From: an uncultured Bacteroidales bacterium
Lineage (GTDB): Bacteria; Bacteroidota; Bacteroidia; Bacteroidales; Paludibacteraceae
NCBI GenBank assembly: GCA_946406195.1
Contig: CAMJJT010000004.1
Span: 62,001-126,000 of the forward strand
Length of the DNA stretch: 64,000 nt
Reading direction: 5' to 3'
Under the pieces are notes generated by a model. It was not told where the DNA came from. It saw only the letters and a list, made by a program, of their open reading frames with translations, and made no database searches. The translations under genes were made by a program, and so were the position numbers. Of this stretch, positions 1-7,494 are shown in pieces (position 1 is the stretch's first letter; each line of letters opens with the position of its first letter).

Positions 1-546
1 CAGCGTCACGATGAACTGCTGATACGAGTTACTCTCGGTGTCCCATTGGAAATGTTTGCCGATATACTCCATCGCCTCGTCGAACGAACTCAAAGCGTTC
101 AGCTCGGTCAGGGTACGTTGCATCAGTTCGGCGTTCTGACCAAAGAGTTCACGTTGGTACAAGAACCGATCGCCCAGCGAGATGGCCTGGCGGATGTCAT
201 CCACCGCCTTGCCATATACGGCGGCTTTGGGAGAGGCCGTTTCTTGGGGCTCCTCAACCGCAGGCTCTTCTTTCGCAGGCTCCTCCTCTACCGCGGGAAC
301 TTCCGGAGTTTCGGGAATCACCGGTTCCGGCTCCTTCGTGATTTCGGTATCACGTGATTCCGGAATCTCGATGGGTTTCTCGACAACAGGAGCCGGTATT
401 TCGACGATCTTTTCAACGACCTTCTCTACCACTTTCTCTACCACTTGCGGCTCAGGTAACGGACGGTTTTTCAACTCCGCTACCTCAGCCTCCAATGTGG
501 CGATTCGAGCCTCTAATTGTTCAAAATATTTAATTACTTCTTCCAT
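1..546 (-). CDS. Partial conserved hypothetical protein (coiled coil plus Bacteroidales C-terminal domain)
   Basis: The reading frame opens with ATG at 546 and runs off the left edge, so 182 codons are visible and the C-terminus is missing. Residues 1-30 look like a short coiled coil that starts MEEVIKYFEQLEARIATLEA. A low-complexity Val/Glu/Pro-rich linker with KVVEK-type repeats follows to about residue 115. A conserved-looking globular block (DDIRQAISLGDRFLYQRELF, then F-W-ES-YQQFI) comes last. I recognise the C-terminal block as typical of Bacteroidales hypothetical proteins, often fused to variable N-termini, but know no function. The overlapping plus-strand frames are repetitive and judged to be shadows. 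Confidence 0.75.
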   Translation of the reverse strand, partial: MEEVIKYFEQLEARIATLEAEVAELKNRPLPEPQVVEKVVEKVVEKIVEIPAPVVEKPIEIPESRDTEITKEPEPVIPETPEVPAVEEEPAKEEPAVEEPQETASPKAAVYGKAVDDIRQAISLGDRFLYQRELFGQNAELMQRTLTELNALSSFDEAMEYIGKHFQWDTESNSYQQFIVTL

Positions 547-552
547 AGTTTT

Positions 553-586
553 CGACTAATGACTAACGACTAACGACCAACGACTA
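553..586. repeat. Heptamer word repeat in spacer (AACGACT type)
   Basis: About four degenerate copies of AACGACT/AACGACC fill the short gap between the transporter stop and the next minus-strand start. The same word occurs at 45886-45904 before queA and, as an in-frame variant, in fmt at 22071-22104. Confidence 0.8.
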
Positions 587-2125
587 TTTCGTCGCGTCCT
601 CGAGTTTGCCCATCATTGCGAACATGAAGATCGCTGCAATCAGACAAACGCCGATGAATACGCTCCAAACGAGCCACAACGGTAAATTACCCCAGAGGAA
701 TCCACCTACCGAAACGAGGAAGTTACCCAGTGCGGTAGCTACGAACCAGCCACCCATCATCATTCCTTTATACTGAGGAGGTGCTACTTTGCTCACAAAC
801 GAGATACCCATTGGGCTGAGCAGCAACTCACCAAAGGTCAGAACCAGATACGTCAGAATCAGCACGTTCGAGTTCACCATCATCGGGCTCTCACCAGCCT
901 CCAGAGCTGCCTCTTGTGCGTTCGGCGTTAACAGACCTACCGAGCAGAAAGCCATCACAGCATATGCAGCTGCAGCCACGAGCATACCGTACGCAATCTT
1001 ACGCGGCGCACTCGGCTCTTTGCCTTTCGCTGCCAGCGAACCGAAGATAGCCATACTAACCGGCGTCAAAGCAACGACATAGAAGGGGTTGAACTGCTGG
1101 AAGATAGGAGCGGTAATCCCCATCTCGGCAGGGTGGTTCAGGTATTGGAAACCCAGCACACACAATACCACAACACCAACACAACTCCAGATCATTTTTG
1201 CCTTGCGTTCACCCTCGCCGAAGATTCCAAACAGCGCGTAAACACCGATGGCAACCAGAACTAAGTTCCAAATATTGAATAGCATCGTTTGTGCGCCGGT
1301 TACTACCGGATTAACAAACTTATCTGCGAAATAGGTCAGCGTCAAACCGTTCTGGTGGAATGCCATCCAGAAGAAAATCACTACCGCGAATACGAGACAA
1401 AGAGCTACGATACGTTTCTTGGTCTGCTCAGGACTTAATTCATCTACTTTCTGACCACTCGCAGCAGCCTGCTTGGCGGTGTTCTCCACGTGCTTGAACC
1501 AAGGGCGGCAAGCGTAATAAATAGCGATACTCAAAATCAGCGAAGCGCAAGCCACAGCGAACGCAAAGTGATAACTGTCATTCACGCTCACGCCTAAACT
1601 CTCCTGTGCCCACGCCATGATTTTTACAGCTGCCGTCGGAGCAAACATAGCGCCGATATTGATTGCCATGTAGAACAGAGAGAAAGCAGCGTCACGACGG
1701 TCTGAGTACTTCGGATCGTCGTATAAGTTACCTACCATCACTTGCAAGTTACCCTTGAAGAGACCCGTTCCGAACGAGATCAGCACCAACGCACCGATCA
1801 TGCCGGACATAGCAACAGCCGTACTGCCGTACTCAACACCTCCCATCGGGATAGCCAAAAGCACGTAGCCCAGGAACATAATAATGATACCGATCGTCAC
1901 GCATTTACCGTAACCGATTTTGTCAGCGATGATACCACCGATCAACGGCAGAAAATACACGAACGCCAAGAATGTGGAATAGATAGCACCTGCTGCACCT
2001 GCTGACAGGCCAAAATTAGCGCGCAAAAATAGCGCAAACACGGCTAACATCGTGTAGTAGCCGAAACGCTCGCCTGTGTTGGCTAAAGCCAACGCGAACA
2101 ATCCTTTGGGTTGATTTTTAAACAT
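584..2125 (-). CDS. POT-family proton-dependent oligopeptide transporter
   Basis: The 513-residue protein is the usual length for POT/PTR transporters, with about 12-14 hydrophobic segments. The N-terminal family motif appears as NTGERFGYY at residues 16-24. It keeps the ERFxYY part, but the first Glu of the classic ExxERFxYY is Asn, a variant I believe is common in a Bacteroidetes subgroup. It should import di- and tripeptides with protons across the inner membrane. It lies downstream of ilvE on the same strand, separated by a repeat-filled spacer. The substrate range is not readable from the sequence. Confidence 0.9.
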   Translation of the reverse strand: MFKNQPKGLFALALANTGERFGYYTMLAVFALFLRANFGLSAGAAGAIYSTFLAFVYFLPLIGGIIADKIGYGKCVTIGIIIMFLGYVLLAIPMGGVEYGSTAVAMSGMIGALVLISFGTGLFKGNLQVMVGNLYDDPKYSDRRDAAFSLFYMAINIGAMFAPTAAVKIMAWAQESLGVSVNDSYHFAFAVACASLILSIAIYYACRPWFKHVENTAKQAAASGQKVDELSPEQTKKRIVALCLVFAVVIFFWMAFHQNGLTLTYFADKFVNPVVTGAQTMLFNIWNLVLVAIGVYALFGIFGEGERKAKMIWSCVGVVVLCVLGFQYLNHPAEMGITAPIFQQFNPFYVVALTPVSMAIFGSLAAKGKEPSAPRKIAYGMLVAAAAYAVMAFCSVGLLTPNAQEAALEAGESPMMVNSNVLILTYLVLTFGELLLSPMGISFVSKVAPPQYKGMMMGGWFVATALGNFLVSVGGFLWGNLPLWLVWSVFIGVCLIAAIFMFAMMGKLEDATK

Positions 2126-2234
2126 AATTTCAAATATTTACGATTTATATATTTACGATTTAGCGATTTATTTACGATTGAATTAAATTGTACAATTGAC
2201 CAAATTGTCAATCAATCGTACCTCGTCAATCGTC
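2126..2234 (-). repeat. Spacer of ATCGTAAAT/GACGATTG words, shared with the exbB-exbD spacer
   Basis: Read on the minus strand, the ilvE-dtpT-like spacer consists of words such as GACGATTG and AATCGTAAAT and ends directly at the ATG of the transporter. Positions 2209-2234 are identical, in reverse complement, to 26459-26484. The same AATCGTAAAT word precedes leuS (58440-58513). There is no clear terminator or other gene in this gap. Confidence 0.85.
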
Positions 2235-3247
2235 TAATCGTCAATCACATCACACCACCCGTGCTTATCTTCGGCTCGGCCGAATTGGATGTCTCGCAAG
2301 GCGTGGTAGAGCTTTGTGAGTACCGGTCCCGGTTCGTCGCTCAGGTGGTAAATCTTGTTCTTCTCCGGGTCAATCACTTTGTCAATCGGGCTGATGACGC
2401 ATGCTGTTCCGCAGGCTGCGGCTTCGCTCATGTCTGCCAGTTCCTCCAGCCGTATATGCCGTCTCGTCACTTTCATTCCTAAGTCCTTTGCCAGGGTCAT
2501 CAGACTGTCATTCGTGATACTCGGCAAAATCGCAGAGGATCTCGGCGTCAGGTACTCGTTTGAGCGGATACCGATGAAATTCGCTGCCGAGCACTCATCG
2601 ATATACCGATGGTATTTGGCATCGAGGAACAGACAATCCATCCCTTGCGCGTGCGCCGGTTCGGTAGCCCGGAACGACGAAGCGTAGTTACCGCCGACCT
2701 TGAACGTACCCGTTCCGTAAGGCGCTGCACGATCCACATGCCTATTCACGATAAACGTCGTGCAGTGGAACTTCCCCGGATAATACGGACCGATCGGCGA
2801 AGGGATAACAATAAACTCAAAATCCCTTCCCGGTCCAACACCCAGACGCGGCGTTGTGCCAATCAGCAGCGGTCGGAAATACAGCGTTGCATCGGTTCCA
2901 TAGGGCGGCAGAAAATCCATGTTCTTCTCCAGCGCCAAACGGATTGCTTTGCCAAATAACTCCTCCGGAACAGGCTCCATATACAAGCCCTCCGCACTCT
3001 TCGCCATTCGCTTCGCGTTCTCTCTCCAACGGAAAATACGAATCTTCCCATCTGCTCCTCGAAAAGCCTTCAGCCCCTCAAATGCCTCTTGCCCATACTG
3101 CAAACAAGTAGCCGACACATGCAAATGCAGGAACTTGTCCTTCGTCGCGTACGGTTCTTCCCATACGCCTTCATGATACGCGGCGCGAACAATGTAGTCC
3201 GGCTCCGTGTAATGAAATCCCAGTTTACTCCAATCAATCTCTTTCAT
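2234..3247 (-). CDS. ilvE: Branched-chain amino acid aminotransferase
   Basis: This is a class IV PLP aminotransferase of about 337 residues. It transfers the amino group between glutamate and the 2-keto acids of leucine, isoleucine and valine. The PLP lysine is in FKVGGNYASS (near residue 183), and the QYGQEAFEGLKAFR block near the N-terminus is typical of the longer IlvE type. I use ATG at 3247; the frame could extend one codon upstream to a TTG. It overlaps the end of the WbqC-like gene by 14 bases, so the two are probably co-translated. Confidence 0.93.
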   Translation of the reverse strand: MKEIDWSKLGFHYTEPDYIVRAAYHEGVWEEPYATKDKFLHLHVSATCLQYGQEAFEGLKAFRGADGKIRIFRWRENAKRMAKSAEGLYMEPVPEELFGKAIRLALEKNMDFLPPYGTDATLYFRPLLIGTTPRLGVGPGRDFEFIVIPSPIGPYYPGKFHCTTFIVNRHVDRAAPYGTGTFKVGGNYASSFRATEPAHAQGMDCLFLDAKYHRYIDECSAANFIGIRSNEYLTPRSSAILPSITNDSLMTLAKDLGMKVTRRHIRLEELADMSEAAACGTACVISPIDKVIDPEKNKIYHLSDEPGPVLTKLYHALRDIQFGRAEDKHGWCDVIDD

Positions 3248-3749
3248 CAAACAACGTATCTAATATACTCAATTCCGTTTGCCACGGATGTTTATCTGTC
3301 CAAATCTGTCCGCTCCAATCGGCGGTGCGACTTGCTACTTTTTCTACTATATCCGGCCTCTCCCGTTTCAACAATGCTACCAGCGTAGCGTTCATCTCGT
3401 CATTGAGATCCAGCAGCCATTTGTACTCTTTCTCATAGAACGGCCGCAAATAATCGGCGAAATACATGAAATAGGGCGTGTGTTGGTAAGCGCTTACGAG
3501 GGTGATCCAGTGTTGGTGTTGCCAGCGAGTCTGGTAGCTGATCTGAATATCCCGCGTCAATTGTTTATGCTCCACTTTGCCTACCGGAACGGTTAATCGC
3601 ACCCACTCTCCTTTCGCATCGCGTATCAGGCATCTGTTTCTAAACGTCTGTTTTTCAAACGTTTCCATCTGCTCAATCGTCGCAGGCTCGCTCATTAGTG
3701 CCTCCATATACGACCTCGGCGGTAAATATGCTGTGGGTAAAATCAACAC
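3234..3749 (-). CDS. WbqC-like family protein
   Basis: The 171-residue protein starts VKVLILPTAYLPPRSYMEAL-like, matching the WbqC N-terminal block, and carries the conserved KHPWQTELS-type C-terminal region. Family members occur in O-antigen/surface-polysaccharide clusters and in Bacteroidetes beside lepB; the reaction is unknown. The open frame continues upstream to 3884, but that extension reads through a GC-rich palindrome and repeat words. I therefore choose GTG at 3749 (TTG at 3746 is also possible). It lies between lepB and ilvE on the same strand. Confidence 0.75.
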   Translation of the reverse strand: MLILPTAYLPPRSYMEALMSEPATIEQMETFEKQTFRNRCLIRDAKGEWVRLTVPVGKVEHKQLTRDIQISYQTRWQHQHWITLVSAYQHTPYFMYFADYLRPFYEKEYKWLLDLNDEMNATLVALLKRERPDIVEKVASRTADWSGQIWTDKHPWQTELSILDTLFDERD

Positions 3750-3750
3750 T

Positions 3751-3850
3751 TTAACACTATAACAATTTAACAACCCATCCCTCTCCCTCCCTTGAGGGGT
3801 GAAGAGCTCTGCTCGATCGAGCGTCCTGTGGACGGTCGTAGAACAAATTC
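3751..3850. repeat. TTAACAC words followed by a REP-like palindromic segment
   Basis: The lepB-WbqC gap holds degenerate TTTAACA words and then a segment with CCCTCTCCCTCCC / GAGGGG arms and a second GAGCTCTGCTC part. The CCTCTCC...GGAG pattern recurs inside the U32 peptidase gene (7641-7673, 8110-8168) and polA (48609-48628). Confidence 0.7.
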
Positions 3851-3861
3851 GGGGTGGAGTT

Positions 3862-5253
3862 CTACCTCTTTGCTCCTTTCCCAAGCCTTTCCCAACGAAT
3901 ACCGTGTTTATCTTTATCCAAACTCAGCCATATAAACACAGGTCGTCCGACAATATGGTCCTCCGGCACGAATCCCCAGTAACGGCTGTCGGCGCTATTA
4001 TGCCGGTTGTCGCCCTGCATCCAGTAATAATCCATCGCAAACTCGTACTCCTCGCCAATCTTCATCGGCTTGAACTCATATGCCTCCGCAATGCGCTTAT
4101 ACACCCAATAATTCTCCTTGGTAATCAGGATCTTATCGCCTTTCTTCGGAATATAAATCGGTCCGTAGTTATCGCGCGTCCATTCGTTGTGTCCCAGCGG
4201 ATAAACCTCTCCGCCGCGCTCCTCCGGCTCTACTATTACTGCCAACACATGCGGATTCTTCTCCATCTCAGCCTTCATCTCTTCTGTCAACGGGAAATGC
4301 CATGTCGTTGCATCTATTTGCACCCGATCCGCTACGCTGATACCTATTTTCTCCAAGTACTTTGCTCCAAACATATGTCCATCGGTCTGTACCAGATAAT
4401 TGAGTTGCAGCCCCTCTCTCTCCGGCTCACGCTGCCATTCCTTTGAACTTTCTACTGTCAACTCTCCAACTTCTTTCAACTCTAAACTCTCAACTCTCAA
4501 CTTCGTCCAAACCGTGTTCCCAACGACTTTCAAACTGTCACCCGGCTCGCCTACACAACGCTTCACATAATTCTCTCTTCTGTCCACCGGCCGCACTACA
4601 ATCTCACCGAACACATCCTTCCGCGCGTTGATCACATGTTCGCCGTAATAGTATTTGAGGGTATAGTAGTCCGGGTTCTGCATGTTCAGACACACGGTGT
4701 CACCTGCCGGAAAATTAAACACCACGATGTCGCCTTTCTTCGGACTGGTCCATCCCGCCAGACGCTTGTACTCCCAATGCGGATGGTCCAAATAACTCTT
4801 TCCGCCGCCCAGCCAAGCCGGCATCGTATGTTGTACCAGCGGCATACTCAGCGGTGTCTGCGGCACACGTGCTCCGTAAGCCATCTTGCTTACGTACAGG
4901 AAATCCCCGACCCGCAAAGTCTTCTCCAGACTCGAACTCGGGATCTGATAATTTTGGAAAATATACAGATTGATGAAATACACCGCCACCAACGCAAACA
5001 AAATAGCGTCTATCCAACTAAACAAGGTATAAAGAAACGCATTTGTCTCCTTATACTTCTTCCACCAACTATAGTTGATGTACCGCGTCGTGAACATATC
5101 CGCCACAAGCGGCAGCAGTACGAGCCAACCCAAACTCTTCCAATCGCCCCATGCGACCCAAATAACGAACGCGATATACAACGCGCTCCAGACACACGCG
5201 CGGATCCATCCGCTACGCGGCACTTCGTTGATTCTATCTTGCAAACTTTTCAT
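3862..5253 (-). CDS. lepB: Signal peptidase I
   Basis: The 464-residue S26 peptidase cleaves signal peptides at the outer face of the inner membrane. Two to three hydrophobic segments come first (about residues 18-100). The catalytic Ser is in QIPSSSLEKTL (S108) and the general-base Lys in NYVKRCVG (about K231). The last conserved box is GDNRHNSADSRYWG. ATG at 5253 is preferred over the GTG two codons upstream. A stretch near residues 249-271 (bases 4441-4507) is made of CAACTCT-type words and looks like an in-frame repeat insertion between conserved boxes. Long insertions are usual in Bacteroidetes LepB. Confidence 0.93.
   Translation of the reverse strand: MKSLQDRINEVPRSGWIRACVWSALYIAFVIWVAWGDWKSLGWLVLLPLVADMFTTRYINYSWWKKYKETNAFLYTLFSWIDAILFALVAVYFINLYIFQNYQIPSSSLEKTLRVGDFLYVSKMAYGARVPQTPLSMPLVQHTMPAWLGGGKSYLDHPHWEYKRLAGWTSPKKGDIVVFNFPAGDTVCLNMQNPDYYTLKYYYGEHVINARKDVFGEIVVRPVDRRENYVKRCVGEPGDSLKVVGNTVWTKLRVESLELKEVGELTVESSKEWQREPEREGLQLNYLVQTDGHMFGAKYLEKIGISVADRVQIDATTWHFPLTEEMKAEMEKNPHVLAVIVEPEERGGEVYPLGHNEWTRDNYGPIYIPKKGDKILITKENYWVYKRIAEAYEFKPMKIGEEYEFAMDYYWMQGDNRHNSADSRYWGFVPEDHIVGRPVFIWLSLDKDKHGIRWERLGKGAKR
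4441..4507. repeat. In-frame CAACTCT heptamer array inside lepB
   Basis: Degenerate copies of CAACTCT/CAACTTC run through this segment and are translated as KLRVESLELKEVGELTVESS-like residues. They lie between the VKRCVGEPGDS box and the LNYLVQTDG block, in a region expected to be variable. Confidence 0.75.
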
Positions 5254-5301
5254 TCTCACTCGTGCTTTTGTACTTATTATTACCTGGTTTTAACCTGATT
5301 A

Positions 5302-6006
5302 TTACCTGATCCCAATTTTTTCAGCTGCTAATACTGCTCCTAATGCAAAGCCCCTTCTTCCCTTGGCGATGTGGGTAATAATGATGGTGTCATCCTCACT
5401 GTCCCATTTCACCTCATGCGTTCCCGGCACTTCGCCCTCACGAATGGATTCGATTTGAAGATCTTCGATACTTCGATATTTCGATATATCGATATCTCGG
5501 ATCTGTTCCGCCAAAGTTTTGGCGGTACCCGACGGTTTGTCGAGTTTGTGAATATGGTGCGTCTCGGTGATAGAGGGCGTGTATTGCGGCTGCTCGGACA
5601 TTTTTTCGGCTAACAGTTGGTTGATGTCGAAGAAGATATTCACGCCCACGGAGTAATTACTGCTCCATACAAGCATCTGCTTGTCGTGGATTCGTCGGTC
5701 TTCGTCCTTTAGCGCCGCGGCATTCCATCCGGTCGAACCGCACACTACCGGCACGCCTTGCGCCCATGCTGCGCGGATATTTGCCTCCGCTGTCGCCGGC
5801 GTCGTAAACTCAATCGCTACGTCCGCACTCCTAAACGCCTCACTCTGAAAACCTTCCTCCGGAGAATAAATCTTCAAATCTTCAAATTCTTGAATCTTCC
5901 AATAGGGGTTTGCATCCACAATGCAAACCACTTGGTGTCCTCTGCTCAGGGCCACTTCCTCAATCATGTGCCCCATTTTTCCGTATCCTATAATTGCAAT
6001 TTTCAT
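5302..6006 (-). CDS. dapB: 4-hydroxy-tetrahydrodipicolinate reductase
   Basis: The 234-residue enzyme reduces the dihydrodipicolinate precursor in the lysine/diaminopimelate pathway. Visible are the NAD(P) loop MKIAIIGYGKMG, the EFTTPATA block, GSTGW, the catalytic-region ETHHIHKLDKPSGTA and a C-terminal GRRGFALGA. ATG at 6006 starts the nucleotide-binding strand; the longer frame begins with TTG and is not needed. A CGATA-word run (5462-5500) encodes part of the stretch before IESIREGEVPGTHEV, replacing the usual variable loop. A minus-strand promoter lies only a few bases upstream. Confidence 0.93.
   Translation of the reverse strand: MKIAIIGYGKMGHMIEEVALSRGHQVVCIVDANPYWKIQEFEDLKIYSPEEGFQSEAFRSADVAIEFTTPATAEANIRAAWAQGVPVVCGSTGWNAAALKDEDRRIHDKQMLVWSSNYSVGVNIFFDINQLLAEKMSEQPQYTPSITETHHIHKLDKPSGTAKTLAEQIRDIDISKYRSIEDLQIESIREGEVPGTHEVKWDSEDDTIIITHIAKGRRGFALGAVLAAEKIGIR
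5462..5500. repeat. In-frame TTCGATA word array inside dapB
   Basis: Four to five copies of an 8-nt word related to CTTCGATA follow one another and are translated within the DIDISKYRSIEDLQ-like stretch of DapB. The words are also partly self-complementary (ATCGAT). Confidence 0.75.
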
Positions 6007-6015
6007 AAGCGGGCG

Positions 6016-6047
6016 CAAAATTACTAAAAAATTCTTACATATACAAG
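6016..6047 (-). promoter_or_regulatory. Promoter of dapB
   Basis: On the minus strand TTG followed by TATATG lies upstream of TAATTTTG (the plus-strand CAAAATTA at 6016-6023), matching the TAnnTTTG -7 element. The expected transcript start is within about 5-8 bases of the ATG at 6006, so the mRNA would be nearly leaderless. The -33 part sits in an inverted repeat (arms 6036-6044 and 6047-6055). Confidence 0.6.
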
Positions 6048-6056
6048 TATATGTAC

Positions 6057-6084
6057 AAAAAAGAGCGCCTAAACGCTCCTTTTT
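6057..6084 (-). terminator. Rho-independent terminator after the pectinesterase gene
   Basis: GAGCG arms (6063-6067 and 6074-6078) are flanked by A and T runs. Read on the minus strand the hairpin is followed by TTTTTT. It lies 27 bases past the pectinesterase stop and just upstream of the dapB promoter. Confidence 0.7.
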
Positions 6085-6110
6085 GTCCTAATTCCGTCAA
6101 TTTTTCTACA

Positions 6111-7292
6111 TCAATATGTCTTTTTTATCCACTTTTTCGGGCTAATCTTGGTTCCGTCCGGTAAGACCGGCTTCTTCAGTACTCGTACCCAACTCGGTCT
6201 TCCTTTCGATTTGTCCTGCGATTTATACTCATAGCTGTTTGGACAAGGATCCTCCGGATTATATCCCTCTTTGTCTTTCACCAAACCCAAAGACCAACCT
6301 TCGCTGTTCAAGACTCCCTCGTCCCATGTGGTATATGCCCAAACGGTCTCGCCCCACCATCTCCACGGACGAGCTAACCAAACCTCAGGTTTGGCATTTG
6401 AGATTTGAGATTTGAAATTTGAAATTTCCAACTCCTCCTCATTCGCCAATCGTATATGACATTTATAAAACAACAACCCTCTATTTCCTCTCCCCGCACT
6501 TATATAACACTTATCGCCTTTCTCGTCGTTGATATTGGCTACAATAGTTGCCTTATTCACGCACATCGTCATCGCTCCGAAGATAAAATCCACACCTCCT
6601 GCTAAAATACCGCCTTCCCAGTAGATACTTGCCCCCTCATCGCCGTACAACACATCCTGTCGTCCCACGGCACGGCAATTTTTCAGACGTGCGTTCGTTG
6701 CTCCCTCGGTAAACGAGATAGCCGCCGCGCGTTCGCGGTATTGCTTCTTTTGCACCTCTGTCGAACCCACCTCTTTCGGTCTCTCCGGCATCACTTTCTT
6801 TGGTCGTTCTTTTGCTGTCCACGGCATGTCGGATTGAGAAATATCCACCAAACTGTCCGCTGCTTCTTTCTCACAGACATAGAGATTAAACGAGTTCTCA
6901 AAAATAATATTCTCTGCATAGAAATCCGGAGCTGTCACCAATACCGACGCGTTCCATCGTCTCTCTCTCGATCCACCATAGTTCACACGGCTACCCATAC
7001 TCTTGTACTGGTATCCATGCCCGTAGTACCATGTGAGCCGCACAGCCTCCGGATCGGCTTCCACACCTCCGTTCCTCAAACCGATAGAAGGTTTCCGACT
7101 CGCGTTCTTCAAACTCAGTCCCGGCACATCAATCGTCAATTCCTCGCAATAAGTCCCCGGTTCAATCCAGATCGTCGTTCTCTCTCCCCGTTCCTTATAC
7201 ACAGCCCGCGCACTATCTACCGCTGCCGTCACGCTCTCTCCCGCGTGTACATGCAGCACTAAGGCTAATATACTAGCTACGAAAATATTCAT
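6111..7292 (-). CDS. Secreted pectinesterase (CE8 family)
   Basis: The 393-residue protein begins with a probable signal peptide (MNIFVASILALVLHVHA). The right-handed beta-helix fold of pectin methylesterases is indicated by GTYCEEL, GRQDVLYG, the catalytic-Asp segment GGVDFIFG and WLARPWR with the conserved Arg. It should remove methyl esters from pectin in the periplasm or outside. There is no recognisable T9SS tail; it ends KKWIKKTY. A GATTTGA-word run (6390-6429) is translated as EISNFKSQISNAK, in frame, just before the WLARPWR motif. Confidence 0.88.
   Translation of the reverse strand: MNIFVASILALVLHVHAGESVTAAVDSARAVYKERGERTTIWIEPGTYCEELTIDVPGLSLKNASRKPSIGLRNGGVEADPEAVRLTWYYGHGYQYKSMGSRVNYGGSRERRWNASVLVTAPDFYAENIIFENSFNLYVCEKEAADSLVDISQSDMPWTAKERPKKVMPERPKEVGSTEVQKKQYRERAAAISFTEGATNARLKNCRAVGRQDVLYGDEGASIYWEGGILAGGVDFIFGAMTMCVNKATIVANINDEKGDKCYISAGRGNRGLLFYKCHIRLANEEELEISNFKSQISNAKPEVWLARPWRWWGETVWAYTTWDEGVLNSEGWSLGLVKDKEGYNPEDPCPNSYEYKSQDKSKGRPSWVRVLKKPVLPDGTKISPKKWIKKTY
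6390..6429. repeat. In-frame GATTTGA heptamer array inside the pectinesterase gene
   Basis: Four to five copies of GATTTGA/AAATTTG, translated on the minus strand as SNFKSQISN-like residues next to a conserved catalytic motif. Confidence 0.8.
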
Positions 7293-7305
7293 TATTAATT
7301 ATTCA

Positions 7306-7494
7306 TTATTCATTGTTATCTACCAGCATTTCGCATTTCTTGCAATCGAAGGTAAGGCGGAGGATTTTTCCTGTACGGAGACGCAGAAAACGTGGCTCCT
7401 TATCTTTCGGATAAGGATTAATCTTGCGACAATGTCCCAACTCAAAGAGCAGGCAGTATTTGCAAGTCATCAAAGGATAGTTGCTCGTCTCCAT
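7306..7494 (-). pseudogene. Detached C-terminal fragment of a U32-family peptidase (RlhA-like)
   Basis: The 62-codon frame encodes YPLMTCKYCLLFELGHCRK and then a Cys-rich FDCKKCEM end. This resembles the extreme C-terminus of YdcP/RlhA-type U32 proteins (LMTTxxCLRxxxxxCPK ... FDCxxCEM). It begins out of frame inside the last codons of the U32 gene. The roughly 75-100 residues that normally join these two parts are absent. It could be a relic of a frameshift plus deletion, or a separately translated small Cys-cluster subunit. CxxC plus CxxC suggests metal binding. Confidence 0.6.

Noticed and set aside
182..559. Ser/Thr-rich plus-strand frame at the left edge
   Set aside because: It is opposite the repetitive Val/Glu/Pro linker of the minus-strand protein; the Ser/Thr repeats mirror those codons.
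3750..3884. 45-codon N-terminal extension of the WbqC-like protein
   Set aside because: It reads through a GC-rich palindrome and repeat words and precedes the normal family start; treated as spacer.
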